Below, piece after piece: positions 57,376 through 64,000 of a stretch of 64,000 nucleotides of DNA. Positions within the stretch are counted from its first letter, which is position 1. Every line of letters starts with the position of its first letter. Under the pieces are notes generated by a model. That model was not told the origin of the DNA. It saw only the letters and a program-made list of their open reading frames with translations, and made no database searches. This DNA is from VAYN01 sp964540905 (lineage in GTDB: Bacteria > Actinomycetota > Thermoleophilia > Solirubrobacterales > 70-9), in contig CAZIOS010000006.1 in the NCBI GenBank assembly GCA_964540905.1, forward strand, positions 1 to 64,000, given 5' to 3'. The translations under genes and the position numbers were made by a program.

Positions 57376-57794
57376 TTGGCGGTCCCGGTCGGCACCAGCG
57401 GGTTGCCGCACTGGGCGCAGAAGCGCACCGCGTGGCCGTAGGGGGCGCCGCAGCCAGGGCAGAGCCCGGCGGCGTCGGCACGCTCGAGCTCGAGCACCCG
57501 CTCGACCGCGAGCAGCTCGGCGTCGACCCGCTGCAGCTCGGCCGCCTTGCGGGTCAGCACGTCGAGCCGCACGTGGTCGCGGATCGCCATCTCGTAGAAG
57601 GCGCCGCCGAGGTCGGCCTGCATCACCGTGAACTTCTCCAGCAGGCGGTCGCGCTGGGCGATCAGCTCGGCGCTTTCGTCCTTGGCGATCGGCTCCTTGG
57701 GCGGCTCCGACTTCGGCTGCGGCTGCCGCTGGGCGGCGGCGGTGCGCCGCAGCAGCTCCGCCGGGCGGCGGCCGAGCTCTGCCAGGCGGCTCAT
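57372..57794 (-). CDS. Zinc-ribbon protein
   Basis: A 140-residue cytosolic protein: a helical region (SAELIAQRDRLLEKFTVMQA, HVRLDVLTRKAAELQRVDAE) and a C-terminal zinc ribbon with two CxxC pairs (CPGCGAPYGHAVRFCAQCG). It could contact RNA polymerase, or be a structural partner. It overlaps both neighbours by 4 bases (ATGA), so it is tightly coupled within the pst operon. I do not recognise a named family. Confidence 0.65.
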   Translation of the reverse strand: MSRLAELGRRPAELLRRTAAAQRQPQPKSEPPKEPIAKDESAELIAQRDRLLEKFTVMQADLGGAFYEMAIRDHVRLDVLTRKAAELQRVDAELLAVERVLELERADAAGLCPGCGAPYGHAVRFCAQCGNPLVPTGTAK

Positions 57795-58459
57795 GGTTCC
57801 GCTCCGTTGCTCGGCGCCGGCGTCGAGCCCGGTTCGCCGCCGACCGGGATCACATCGGGCAGGTTCTGCTGCGCCTTGATGTAGTTTTCGCCCGTCTCGG
57901 AGGGGGCTTCGTCGACGATTTTGGTGCCTTCTTCGATCTGTTTCTGGCTCGGTTTGTAGCCGGTCACCTGGTGCACGACGCCGTTCTTGGTCTTGTTCAG
58001 GACCTTGCCGGCGTTCTTCTCGTCGGCTTTCAGCGCTTTGGCTTCTTTCTTGCCTCCTTTGCCCTTGCTGGCGGTGGCTTTGGCGGTGCCGGGAGCGGCG
58101 GTGCTGGCCGTCGCCGTTTCCTGGTTGTGCAGCGCCCGCAGCAGCGCCTCTTCGTTGCCGCTGCCGGAGTCGCTGCGGCCGACGACGACCCCGAGCGCGA
58201 CGGCGATCGGCAGCAGGGCGAAGAAGCCGACTGCGGCGGCGCGGCTGGTCGGGCCGGCCTTGGCCGGCGGCCGGGTCAGCGGCCGCCGCGCTTTCTTGCT
58301 CATCGCGGCGAAGTAGCGCGAGGACGGGTTGGCGCCGTTGCCGCGGCGGGCGGCGCAGTTGACGCAGTAGCGCTGCTGGGTGTCCAGCGGCGCCCCGCAC
58401 TCCTCGCAGGGCTCGTAGCCGCCCTGGGTGACGGTCGGCCTGAATTCGGTCTCGTTCAT
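57791..58459 (-). CDS. Zinc-ribbon membrane protein
   Basis: A 222-residue protein with an N-terminal zinc ribbon (CEECGAPLDTQQRYCVNC), one transmembrane helix (about residues 74-93, AVGFFALLPIAVALGVVVG) and an extracytoplasmic Lys/Ala/Thr-rich tail. The C-terminal half is low-complexity and charged (KGKGGKKEAKALKADEKNAG). It may transmit a signal across the membrane within the phosphate operon; that is inference. The start is ATG 58459, 3 bp after the small lipoprotein stop. Confidence 0.65.
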   Translation of the reverse strand: MNETEFRPTVTQGGYEPCEECGAPLDTQQRYCVNCAARRGNGANPSSRYFAAMSKKARRPLTRPPAKAGPTSRAAAVGFFALLPIAVALGVVVGRSDSGSGNEEALLRALHNQETATASTAAPGTAKATASKGKGGKKEAKALKADEKNAGKVLNKTKNGVVHQVTGYKPSQKQIEEGTKIVDEAPSETGENYIKAQQNLPDVIPVGGEPGSTPAPSNGAEP

Positions 58460-58461
58460 CG

Positions 58462-58677
58462 TCAGTTCCCCCCGTCCTTGTGCTTGTCGTGTCGGTGCTT
58501 CTGCTTCTGGCGCTCGGCCCGCGCCGCGAGGATGTGCTTGGCCCGCGCCTGCTGGATCTGCGCCTTTTCCTGCGTCGTCGAGCAGCCCGCGGGCACCGCG
58601 AGCAGGAGCAGGCCGCAGATCCCGAGCAGGGCGAGGCGGGGCAGACGGCGGCTGGGTGCGGGTCTAGCCGAAGGCAC
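58462..58677 (-). CDS. Small lipoprotein
   Basis: A 71-residue lipoprotein: hydrophobic RLALLGICGLLLLAVPAGCS with lipobox AVPAGC, then a short Lys/Gln/Arg-rich tail (QKQKHRHDKHKD). The start is GTG 58677, inside the pstB 3' end (14-bp overlap), so translation depends on pstB. No known family. It is conserved only in position within the operon. Confidence 0.6.
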   Translation of the reverse strand: MPSARPAPSRRLPRLALLGICGLLLLAVPAGCSTTQEKAQIQQARAKHILAARAERQKQKHRHDKHKDGGN

Positions 58678-59572
58678 CGCTGACGTACTCCTGGGTCCGT
58701 TGCTCGCGGGGCGATCCGAACAGCGCCGTGGCGCTGTTGTACTCGACCAGGTCGCCGAGGTACATGAAGGCGACGTGGTCGGCGATCCGGTAGGCCTGCT
58801 GCAGGTTGTGGGTGACGATGACGACGGCGACGTCGTCGCGCAGTTTCACGATCAGGTCCTCGATCACCTGGGTCGACTGCGGGTCGAGCGCCGAGCAGGG
58901 CTCGTCGAGCAGCAGCACCTCGGGCTCGGCGGCGAGGGCGCGGGCGATGCAGAGCCGCTGCTGCTGGCCGCCGGAGAGCTTCAGGGCCGGGTGGTCGAGG
59001 TTGTCTTTGACCTCCTCGAAGAGCCCGGCCCGCTCCAGGGCGCTGTGGACTTTGGGCTCGAGCGCCTTTTTGCGCTGGCGGCGGGAGCCCTGCTCGCGCA
59101 GCACGTAGGCGATGTTGTCGAAGACGCTCATCGGGAACGGGTTCGGCTGCTGGAAGACCATCGTCACCCGGCGCCGCAGCAGGGTCGGCTCGATCAGCCG
59201 GATGTCGACGTCGTCGAGCAGGATCCGGCCGGTCAGCGTCGCCGTGCTGGTCAGCTCGGTGAGCCGGTTGAGCGAGCGCAGCAGCGTCGTCTTGCCGCAG
59301 CCGGAGGGCCCGATCAGCGACAGCACCTCGCCCTGTCGCACCGGCAGCGAGACGCCTTTGACCGCGTCGCGGTTGGCGTAGGAGACGGAGACGTCGTCGA
59401 TCTCCATCCGCCGGATCGAGAACTGGGGGGCGCCGATCGAGCGCCGGGCGCCGGTGAAGCCGCCGGGGGCGGCGGGGAGGCTGCTGTCGCTGTGGACCGG
59501 CGCCTCCACCACCTGCGCCGGCGGCGCGTCGGCCAGCTCCAGCCGCCGGATCGGCGGCGGGGGGGTCGTCAT
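58664..59572 (-). CDS. pstB: Phosphate ABC transporter ATPase PstB
   Basis: A 302-residue PstB with an unusual N-terminal extension of about 55 residues (TTPPPPIRRLELADAPPAQV). The ATPase has Walker A GPSGCGKTTLLRSLNRL, the PstB-specific VFQQPNPFPMSVFDNIAYVL, signature LSGGQQQRLCIARAL, and Walker B LLLDEPCSALDP. It energises phosphate uptake with PstCA. The start ATG 59572 overlaps the pstA stop; a GTG three codons upstream is possible. Confidence 0.95.
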   Translation of the reverse strand: MTTPPPPIRRLELADAPPAQVVEAPVHSDSSLPAAPGGFTGARRSIGAPQFSIRRMEIDDVSVSYANRDAVKGVSLPVRQGEVLSLIGPSGCGKTTLLRSLNRLTELTSTATLTGRILLDDVDIRLIEPTLLRRRVTMVFQQPNPFPMSVFDNIAYVLREQGSRRQRKKALEPKVHSALERAGLFEEVKDNLDHPALKLSGGQQQRLCIARALAAEPEVLLLDEPCSALDPQSTQVIEDLIVKLRDDVAVVIVTHNLQQAYRIADHVAFMYLGDLVEYNSATALFGSPREQRTQEYVSGAFG

Positions 59573-60573
59573 GAACTCCACGTTCCCACCTTTCGGGCGC
59601 GGCGATGGATGATGTCGACTGCCCCGTTCAGGGCCAGCACCATCAGCAGCAGGACGAAAGCCGCCGCGTAGGCTTTCTGCGGCTGATTGAGGTTCCCGGT
59701 CGGGGAGGCCTCGTAGACGAAGTTGGTCAGGGTCGTGCCGGCCCCGCGCAGGTAGTTGAAGGGGAAGTTGCCGCCGACCGGGGCGAAGTTCTGGGTGGCG
59801 CCGAGGAGGACGACGATGATCGCGGTGTCGCCGATGATCCGGCCGAGGCCGAGCATCGCCCCGGTGGCGACCTGGGGGCGGCTGGCCGGCAGCAGGATCC
59901 GCCGCGTCGTCGCCGCCTTGGTCTTGCCGACCGCGTAGGAGGCCTCGCGCACGTGGCGCGGGATCGAGTGCAGCCCCTCGCGGACGCTGGCGACGATCAG
60001 CGGCAGGGCGACCAGCGAGAGCATCGCCGAGGCAGCGAAGAAGGAGCGGCCGAAGACGACGCCTTCGTTGCTGCGGCTGAGGAAGGCGAGCGCGGTATTG
60101 GAGAAGATCACGGTGCCGAACAGGGCGAGGACGATCGAGGGGATGCCGGCGATCGCCTCGATCGTCGATTCGGTGACGCGGGCGAGGGCGGCGGGCCTGC
60201 CGTACTCGACCAGCCAGACCGCGATCGCGATCCCGGCCGGCAGGGCGATCGCCATCCCCATCACGCCGACGATCAGGGTGCCGACGAAGGCGTCGGAGAA
60301 GCCGCCGGTTTCGCCCTCGCTGAAGCCGGCGGCGGCGGGCGTGACCAGCATCGAGGGCTTCAGGTACTTGATCCCCTGGATGAAGAGGTAGACGGCGATC
60401 GCCACCGCGATCGCGCAGAAGAGCAGCCCCAGCGCCCAGCAGATCGCCAGGCCGATGCGGTCGCTGAGGCGCCAGGTGGCGCTGCCCTCGACCGCCCCCT
60501 TGGTGGCGTTGGAGGGGATCTGGGGACCGCCCGGCGGCGGCGCTGCCGGCGGGGTGGCGAGCGAGGACTCCAT
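59569..60573 (-). CDS. pstA: Phosphate ABC transporter permease PstA
   Basis: A 334-residue membrane permease. The family elements are FVGTLIVGVMGMAIALPAGI, AGIPSIVLALFGTVIFSNTA, SFFAASAMLSLVALPLIVAS, IPRHVREASYAVGKTKAATT (the EAA loop), and the final FVLLLMVLALNGAVDIIHRR. About six transmembrane segments. The start is ATG 60573, overlapping the pstC stop by one base (TGATG). Confidence 0.93.
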   Translation of the reverse strand: MESSLATPPAAPPPGGPQIPSNATKGAVEGSATWRLSDRIGLAICWALGLLFCAIAVAIAVYLFIQGIKYLKPSMLVTPAAAGFSEGETGGFSDAFVGTLIVGVMGMAIALPAGIAIAVWLVEYGRPAALARVTESTIEAIAGIPSIVLALFGTVIFSNTALAFLSRSNEGVVFGRSFFAASAMLSLVALPLIVASVREGLHSIPRHVREASYAVGKTKAATTRRILLPASRPQVATGAMLGLGRIIGDTAIIVVLLGATQNFAPVGGNFPFNYLRGAGTTLTNFVYEASPTGNLNQPQKAYAAAFVLLLMVLALNGAVDIIHRRARKVGTWSS

Positions 60574-61565
60574 CAGGCGGCTCCGTACTTGCGCATCGCC
60601 CGCCGCGCCGCCCAGCCGGTCAGCGAGAGGAAGGCGGCGGAGAAGAGCAGCACCGTGGCGATCGCGAACAGGGTCGCGTTCGACGGCGGCGAGCTGAGCT
60701 GGTCGATGTTCTTGACGATCGTCGGCGCCAGCGGGCGCGAGGGCTCGTAGATGAAGATCGCGCCGTCGGCGGGGTTGGGGGCGAAGCCGACCGAGCCGGA
60801 GATCATCGCCAGCATCACCGCCTCGCCGATCGCCCGCGCCACCGCCAGCACGGTGCCGGCGACGATCGCCGGGCGGGCGGTGCGGACGGCAATTTTCCAG
60901 GTCGTGCGCCAGCGGTTGACGCCGAGCGCCAGCGAGCCCTCGAGCCAGCCCGGTTTGACCGAACGCAGGCCGTCGGAGAAGATCGAGACCATCAGCGGCG
61001 CGATCATCACCGTCAGCACCGTGATCGCTGCCAGCAGGCTGTAGCCGCTGAGCGAGATGACGCCGGCGACCGACGCCTTCTGGTGCTCGGTGACCAGGTG
61101 GTTGCCGATGAAGGGGACCAGGACGAGGACGCCGATCAGGCCGTAGATCACCGAGGGGATGCTGGCCAGGAAGCGGATCACCGGCTGGAGGATGTTGCTC
61201 ATCCATTCCGGCGCGAACTCGACGACGAAGACGGCGACGAAGAGGGCTGAGAAGAGGGCGATGAAGACGGAGCCGCCGGCGATCAGCAGGGTGCTCCAGA
61301 TCAGCGGCCAGGCGTGGAAGGTGTAGACGTAGTGGGCGCCGCTTTCGCCGGAGAGGAAGATCGTGTTGAGCTGTTCGTCGACGCTGCCGCCGGGCCCGAA
61401 CCAGGCGAGCCCGTTATGGGCGAACGACGGCCATCCCCGCACGAGGACGGTGACGATCATCGCCAGCAGCAAACCCACCACGGCGCAAACAAGCGCGCCG
61501 AGCATCTGCTCGACGCGCTTGTCTGACCAGCGTGGGCCGTACTCGGGGGAGAACTCCTCGTCCAA
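60573..61565 (-). CDS. pstC: Phosphate ABC transporter permease PstC
   Basis: A 330-residue membrane permease with LIWSTLLIAGGSVFIALFSA, FLASIPSVIYGLIGVLVLVP, AAITVLTVMIAPLMVSIFSD and LGVNRWRTTWKIAVRTARPA (EAA loop). About six transmembrane helices. The start is TTG 61565, directly after the pstS stop (TAATTG). It forms the channel with PstA. Confidence 0.92.
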   Translation of the reverse strand: MDEEFSPEYGPRWSDKRVEQMLGALVCAVVGLLLAMIVTVLVRGWPSFAHNGLAWFGPGGSVDEQLNTIFLSGESGAHYVYTFHAWPLIWSTLLIAGGSVFIALFSALFVAVFVVEFAPEWMSNILQPVIRFLASIPSVIYGLIGVLVLVPFIGNHLVTEHQKASVAGVISLSGYSLLAAITVLTVMIAPLMVSIFSDGLRSVKPGWLEGSLALGVNRWRTTWKIAVRTARPAIVAGTVLAVARAIGEAVMLAMISGSVGFAPNPADGAIFIYEPSRPLAPTIVKNIDQLSSPPSNATLFAIATVLLFSAAFLSLTGWAARRAMRKYGAA

Positions 61566-62402
61566 TTACTTCTTCTTCTTCGGCTTCTTGTTGAAGGCGG
61601 CGACTCCACCGGCCTTGTTGATCACTTCGCCAGCCACCGGGCTGGTGCGGGCCCAGTCGATGAATTTCTCCACCGTTGGGCTGGGGTTGGCCGTCGGCAG
61701 GACGATGAAGATGTAGCGCGACAGCGGGTACTTGAGCGGTTCGACGCTGATCTTGTTGGCCTGGCAGGGGACGCCGTCGACCTTCAGCGCCTTGATGCCC
61801 TTGCCTTGCCAGGCGAGCCCGGCGTAGCCGATCGCGTTCGGGTCCTGCTTGACCGCGTTGACGACGAGGCCGTCGGCGGTCAGCGCGTTGACGTTGGACG
61901 CCGGCAGTTCGTTGTTGAGGACGGCCTGGAGGAAGAAGTTGTAGGTCCCTCCATTGGTGTCGCGGCCGACCGGGTCGATCGTCGTCGTCAGGCCGGAGCC
62001 GGGGATCTGACTCCAGTTGGTCAGCAGTCCGCGGTAGGTGTCGTGGAGCTGCTGGATGCTGATTTCGGTCAGCTTGTTAGCTGGGTTGACGTCCATGCAG
62101 AGGCCGTCGAGGTAGAGCTTGATGTAGGTCGTCCCGGCATCGCTGGGGAGGGGGGTACGGGCCTGCCCGGCGAACTGGCTGGTGCCGTTCTGCACGTCTT
62201 TGATGCCGGCGTTGCCGCCGTCGGCGGTGTAGACGAAGTGAACGCTGTGGTTGACCTGCTTCGTGTAGGTGGCGAAGAGGGCCTGCAGCACGGGCTGCGC
62301 GGCTACGGAGCCGGACCCGATCAGGGTCACGGCGCCAGCCGACGCCGGCGCGGCGAGCCCCGCTAGGGCGATCACCGCAATGGCGAGGGTCTTGATTCTC
62401 AT
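61566..62402 (-). CDS. pstS: Phosphate-binding protein PstS
   Basis: A 278-residue solute-binding protein: VTLIGSGSVAAQPVLQALFA, YTADGGNAGIKDVQNGTSQF and TWSQIPGSGL-like NWSQIPGSGLTTTIDPVGRD. DTNGGTYNFFLQAV and PNAIGYAGLAW follow. A plain signal peptide (MRIKTLAIAVIALAGLAAPA, cleavage near ASAGA) lacks a lipobox cysteine, so it should be released rather than lipid-anchored, unusual for a Gram-positive PstS. It ends in a polybasic KKPKKKK tail that may bind the cell wall. It heads the pst operon behind the repeat region at 62444-62503. Confidence 0.9.
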   Translation of the reverse strand: MRIKTLAIAVIALAGLAAPASAGAVTLIGSGSVAAQPVLQALFATYTKQVNHSVHFVYTADGGNAGIKDVQNGTSQFAGQARTPLPSDAGTTYIKLYLDGLCMDVNPANKLTEISIQQLHDTYRGLLTNWSQIPGSGLTTTIDPVGRDTNGGTYNFFLQAVLNNELPASNVNALTADGLVVNAVKQDPNAIGYAGLAWQGKGIKALKVDGVPCQANKISVEPLKYPLSRYIFIVLPTANPSPTVEKFIDWARTSPVAGEVINKAGGVAAFNKKPKKKK

Positions 62403-62443
62403 CTCGATTTGATTCCTTTCCGACCGGGGTTAACCAGAGTTTA

Positions 62444-62503
62444 TTGACCAACTTGGTCGCTTTAGGCTAGCAGTTTCTGTAGTTTATTGACTCACTTAGT
62501 AAA
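62444..62503. promoter_or_regulatory. Two inverted-repeat operators upstream of pstS
   Basis: TTGACC-AACTT-GGTCGC (62444-62460) and TTGACT-CACTT-AGTAAA (62487-62503) share the pattern TTGASY-N5-RSTCAA with a common AGTTTATTGAC lead-in. They are 43 bp apart in an AT-rich gap between pstS and a divergent gene. A third, better copy lies at 63489-63505. They are candidate sites for one regulator, possibly but not certainly PhoP; their arms do not match the usual Streptomyces PHO box. Confidence 0.5.
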
Positions 62504-62527
62504 GAAAGGCCACCCGGCAGGAGTCAG

Positions 62528-63238
62528 TTGGACCTCCGGCAGGCCGTTGACATGGAGGTTCAATTGCTGAAGAGAAGGATTTCCCCACCCCGCGCGGCGA
62601 CCGTTGTCGCTCTGGCCGCGGTAGTTGCCGCCGTGGTGGCGGTGACCCCGACGCTGGCGAAGACGGCCCAGTCGTTCCTGACGACCAAACGGGCGGCGAG
62701 CACCTACGTCTCCAACAAGAAGGCGTCGACGCTCTACCTGCGTAAAAAGACCGCGGCGAACCTGTATCTGGCCAAAGCGACGGCGCCGAAACCGCCGGTC
62801 GCCTCGGTCGCCGCCAGCAACACGGTCTTCGGGCCGGTCTCGGCGACCACCGCCGGCTACATCCCGACCGCGTTCACCTCGTTCGCGACGCCGGCGAAAG
62901 TCAGCACCGCGGTGATCTCCTTCTCCGGCACGGCGATCTGCACCGCGTCCGGGACGATCACGGCGGAACTCGCCTGCCCGGTCTCGATCCTGATCGACGG
63001 TCAGGTCGCTGGCAAATACAACTTCGCTCCGGCGACGGCCAGCACCGGCAAACCGGCGGCGCTCGTCCACACGATCGTGTTGACCAGCGTGCTCACCAAG
63101 GGCGGTCACACCGTGGCGATCGAGTACGCCGGCGCCAAAACCGTGACCTTCACGCTGAACAGCTGGAACCTCGCGGTGCAGGCCTACCCGCAGCCCGAAG
63201 AAGCCGTGGCGGCGGAAACGACGCCGACGACGAAATAG
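62528..63238 (+). CDS. Secreted hypothetical protein divergent from pstS
   Basis: A protein of about 236 residues. A basic N-terminus (KRRISPPRAATVV) and hydrophobic helix (VVALAAVVAAVVAVTPTLA) act as signal or anchor. Then come AKTAQSFLTTKRAASTYVSN and a beta-rich domain (VFGPVSATTAGYIPTAFTSF, VLTKGGHTVAIEYAGAKTVT). I know no family. The start is TTG 62528 with GGAG 6 bases upstream, or ATG 62552. Its promoter region is shared with pstS, so phosphate-dependent control is plausible. A strong terminator follows. Confidence 0.65.
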   Translation: MDLRQAVDMEVQLLKRRISPPRAATVVALAAVVAAVVAVTPTLAKTAQSFLTTKRAASTYVSNKKASTLYLRKKTAANLYLAKATAPKPPVASVAASNTVFGPVSATTAGYIPTAFTSFATPAKVSTAVISFSGTAICTASGTITAELACPVSILIDGQVAGKYNFAPATASTGKPAALVHTIVLTSVLTKGGHTVAIEYAGAKTVTFTLNSWNLAVQAYPQPEEAVAAETTPTTK

Positions 63239-63245
63239 CGGACGA

Positions 63246-63278
63246 CCCCGCCCCAACCGCTCAGCGGTTGGGGCGGGG
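63246..63278. terminator. Convergent terminator
   Basis: Perfect 15-bp arms CCCCGCCCCAACCGC and GCGGTTGGGGCGGGG around TCA. It lies between the genes ending at 63238 (+) and 63261 (-); the stop codon of the latter sits in the loop. Confidence 0.7.
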
Positions 63279-63464
63279 AAGTGCGTCGCCGAGGATCAGG
63301 CGCGCTCTGTAGAAGAGCGCCTCGTCGGCGGCGGACTGGACCGAGTCGCGGTTGGCGACCCGGCTGGTGCGGTTCTGGCCGGCCCCTGCCGGGATCTCGT
63401 CACGGACCAGGCCGGTGAGGCGCCCACGCGAGATGAAGGTCGTGTTGGCCACTCTCTTGCTCAT
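63261..63464 (-). CDS. Small basic hypothetical protein
   Basis: A 67-residue basic, Arg-rich protein (MSKRVANTTFISRGRLTGLV, then ANRDSVQSAADEALFYRARL). I recognise no family. I chose ATG 63464 because AAAGGAGA lies 7 bases upstream. A perfect inverted repeat of the pstS-type (63489-63505) precedes it, so it may share the same regulator. Confidence 0.6.
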   Translation of the reverse strand: MSKRVANTTFISRGRLTGLVRDEIPAGAGQNRTSRVANRDSVQSAADEALFYRARLILGDALPRPNR

Positions 63465-63488
63465 CGCCAATCTCCTTTCTGCAGTTTG

Positions 63489-63505
63489 TTGAGTCTCTAA
63501 CTCAA
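63489..63505 (-). promoter_or_regulatory. Inverted-repeat operator, best copy
   Basis: TTGAGT-CTCTA-ACTCAA, perfect 6-bp arms, with the lead-in AGTTTG matching the AGTTTA of the copies near pstS. It lies 24 bp upstream of the small gene at 63464. Confidence 0.5.
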
Positions 63506-63632
63506 GAATAGCAGCAGCCGAGGACCGACGCCCAAAACCCGCCCCAGGTTGGGACGAAAGCGCGTTAAATAGGCAGGGCGAGTGGGGACGGGGCGCCACC
63601 CGGCAAAAAGCGCGCCCCGTCCCGTCGCCTCT

Positions 63633-64000
63633 TCAAACGGCTGCAGATACCTCTGCGTCGCCGCCGTCGTCGCCGCCGCGGGGAGTCGAGGCCCCGTGGT
63701 CGCTTGACGGCGGACCACCGTTGAAGCTCTTGGTCTGGATCGGGCGCAGGTAGGCGATCTGGCCCTCGCGCAGCTCCAGCCGCTGCAGCTCGGGCCGGGT
63801 CAGCTGCGCCCAGATCTCGGTCCCGTCGCCGAGCACGAACTCGACCCGGATCTCGAAGCCGAGGGCGACGATCCGCTGCACCATGCCCTCCTCGGTGCGC
63901 TCGTCGGGGTCGAGCACGACCTCCATGTCGTGCGGGCGCACGAAGTGGTCGCCGAGCCGGTTGACCTCGCCGACGAAGCTCATCACGAACTCGTTGGCGG
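63633..64000 (-). CDS. cysA: Sulfate/thiosulfate ABC transporter ATPase CysA, C-terminus (cut by window edge)
   Basis: The C-terminal part of CysA: ANEFVMSFVGEVNRLGDHFV, then RPHDMEVVLDPDE, the TOBE-domain residues (FEIRVEFVLGDGTEIWAQLT) and a Pro/Gly/Asp-rich tail. The ATPase domain lies off the right edge. The VRPHDxEV motif and NEFVMxFxGxVNRLG are typical of sulfate importers. Frame and sense are clear, and the gene reads out of the window on the minus strand. Confidence 0.85.
   Translation of the reverse strand, partial: ANEFVMSFVGEVNRLGDHFVRPHDMEVVLDPDERTEEGMVQRIVALGFEIRVEFVLGDGTEIWAQLTRPELQRLELREGQIAYLRPIQTKSFNGGPPSSDHGASTPRGGDDGGDAEVSAAV

Overview
The window reads as one contiguous piece of a very GC-rich (about 70% by eye) actinobacterial chromosome. 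Several things point to Actinomycetota and probably to the Thermoleophilia/Solirubrobacterales branch: an almost complete coenzyme F420 biosynthesis set (fused FbiC, CofD, CofC, CofE, plus F420-dependent NADP reductase), crotonyl-CoA carboxylase/reductase, a DUF7144 membrane protein, an AbiEi-DUF559 protein, an actinobacterial-type SOS box, and frequent GTG/TTG starts with 1-4 base stop/start overlaps. The placement is inference; there is no rRNA in the window.

1-24 kb is mostly metabolic: ccr (cut by the left edge), rmuC, ygfZ, an Nramp metal transporter, a ThiY-like binding lipoprotein, an aquaporin, the F420 genes (fbiC on + converging on npdG-cofD-cofC-cofE on -), an SDR, then a leucine/ketone-body block (HMG-CoA lyase, acyl-CoA carboxylase beta, acetoacetyl-CoA synthetase, MBL hydrolase). 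Long hairpins are dispersed here: two related 46-bp palindromes (one over the start of the DUF559 gene), a 27-bp-arm convergent hairpin, and a hairpin inserted in frame inside fbiC. Between tRNA-Leu genes lies an HTH-LAGLIDADG endonuclease-like gene with a perfect SOS box in front of it.

24-40 kb is accessory. A 3.4-kb island is inserted in tRNA-Pro(GGG), bounded by a 46-bp perfect duplication of the tRNA 3' end. It carries a GmrSD-like restriction protein, an XRE regulator, HicBA and a frameshifted integrase remnant. Next come an MTHFR-like gene, an SRPBCC/oxidoreductase pair, a locus of unknown proteins with a DUF1842-like gene around an AT-rich divergent promoter, and a run of toxin-antitoxin-like modules with visible operators.

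40-52.7 kb holds a polar amino-acid ABC transporter followed by the most unusual locus. A promoter and tRNA-Thr(UGU) lead straight into an eight-gene run in which consecutive genes overlap: ArgRS-like protein, aminodeoxychorismate synthase, GNAT acetyltransferase, HDAC-like deacetylase, PapB-like chorismate/ADC mutase, a P450 with an atypical I-helix, a SidA/CreE-type N-monooxygenase, and a quinoprotein-like lipoprotein. I read it as an undescribed specialised-metabolite operon built on aminochorismate chemistry, N-oxidation and possibly aminoacyl-tRNA.

52.7-64 kb is housekeeping and phosphate uptake: Nudix, RDD protein, GreA, a secreted trypsin-like protease, then a coupled eight-gene pst operon (pstS-C-A-B, small lipoprotein, two zinc-ribbon proteins, and a phosphoesterase-family protein that seems to lack its catalytic residues). 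Repeated inverted motifs lie upstream of pstS and of a small gene nearby. The window ends inside a cysA-like ATPase gene.
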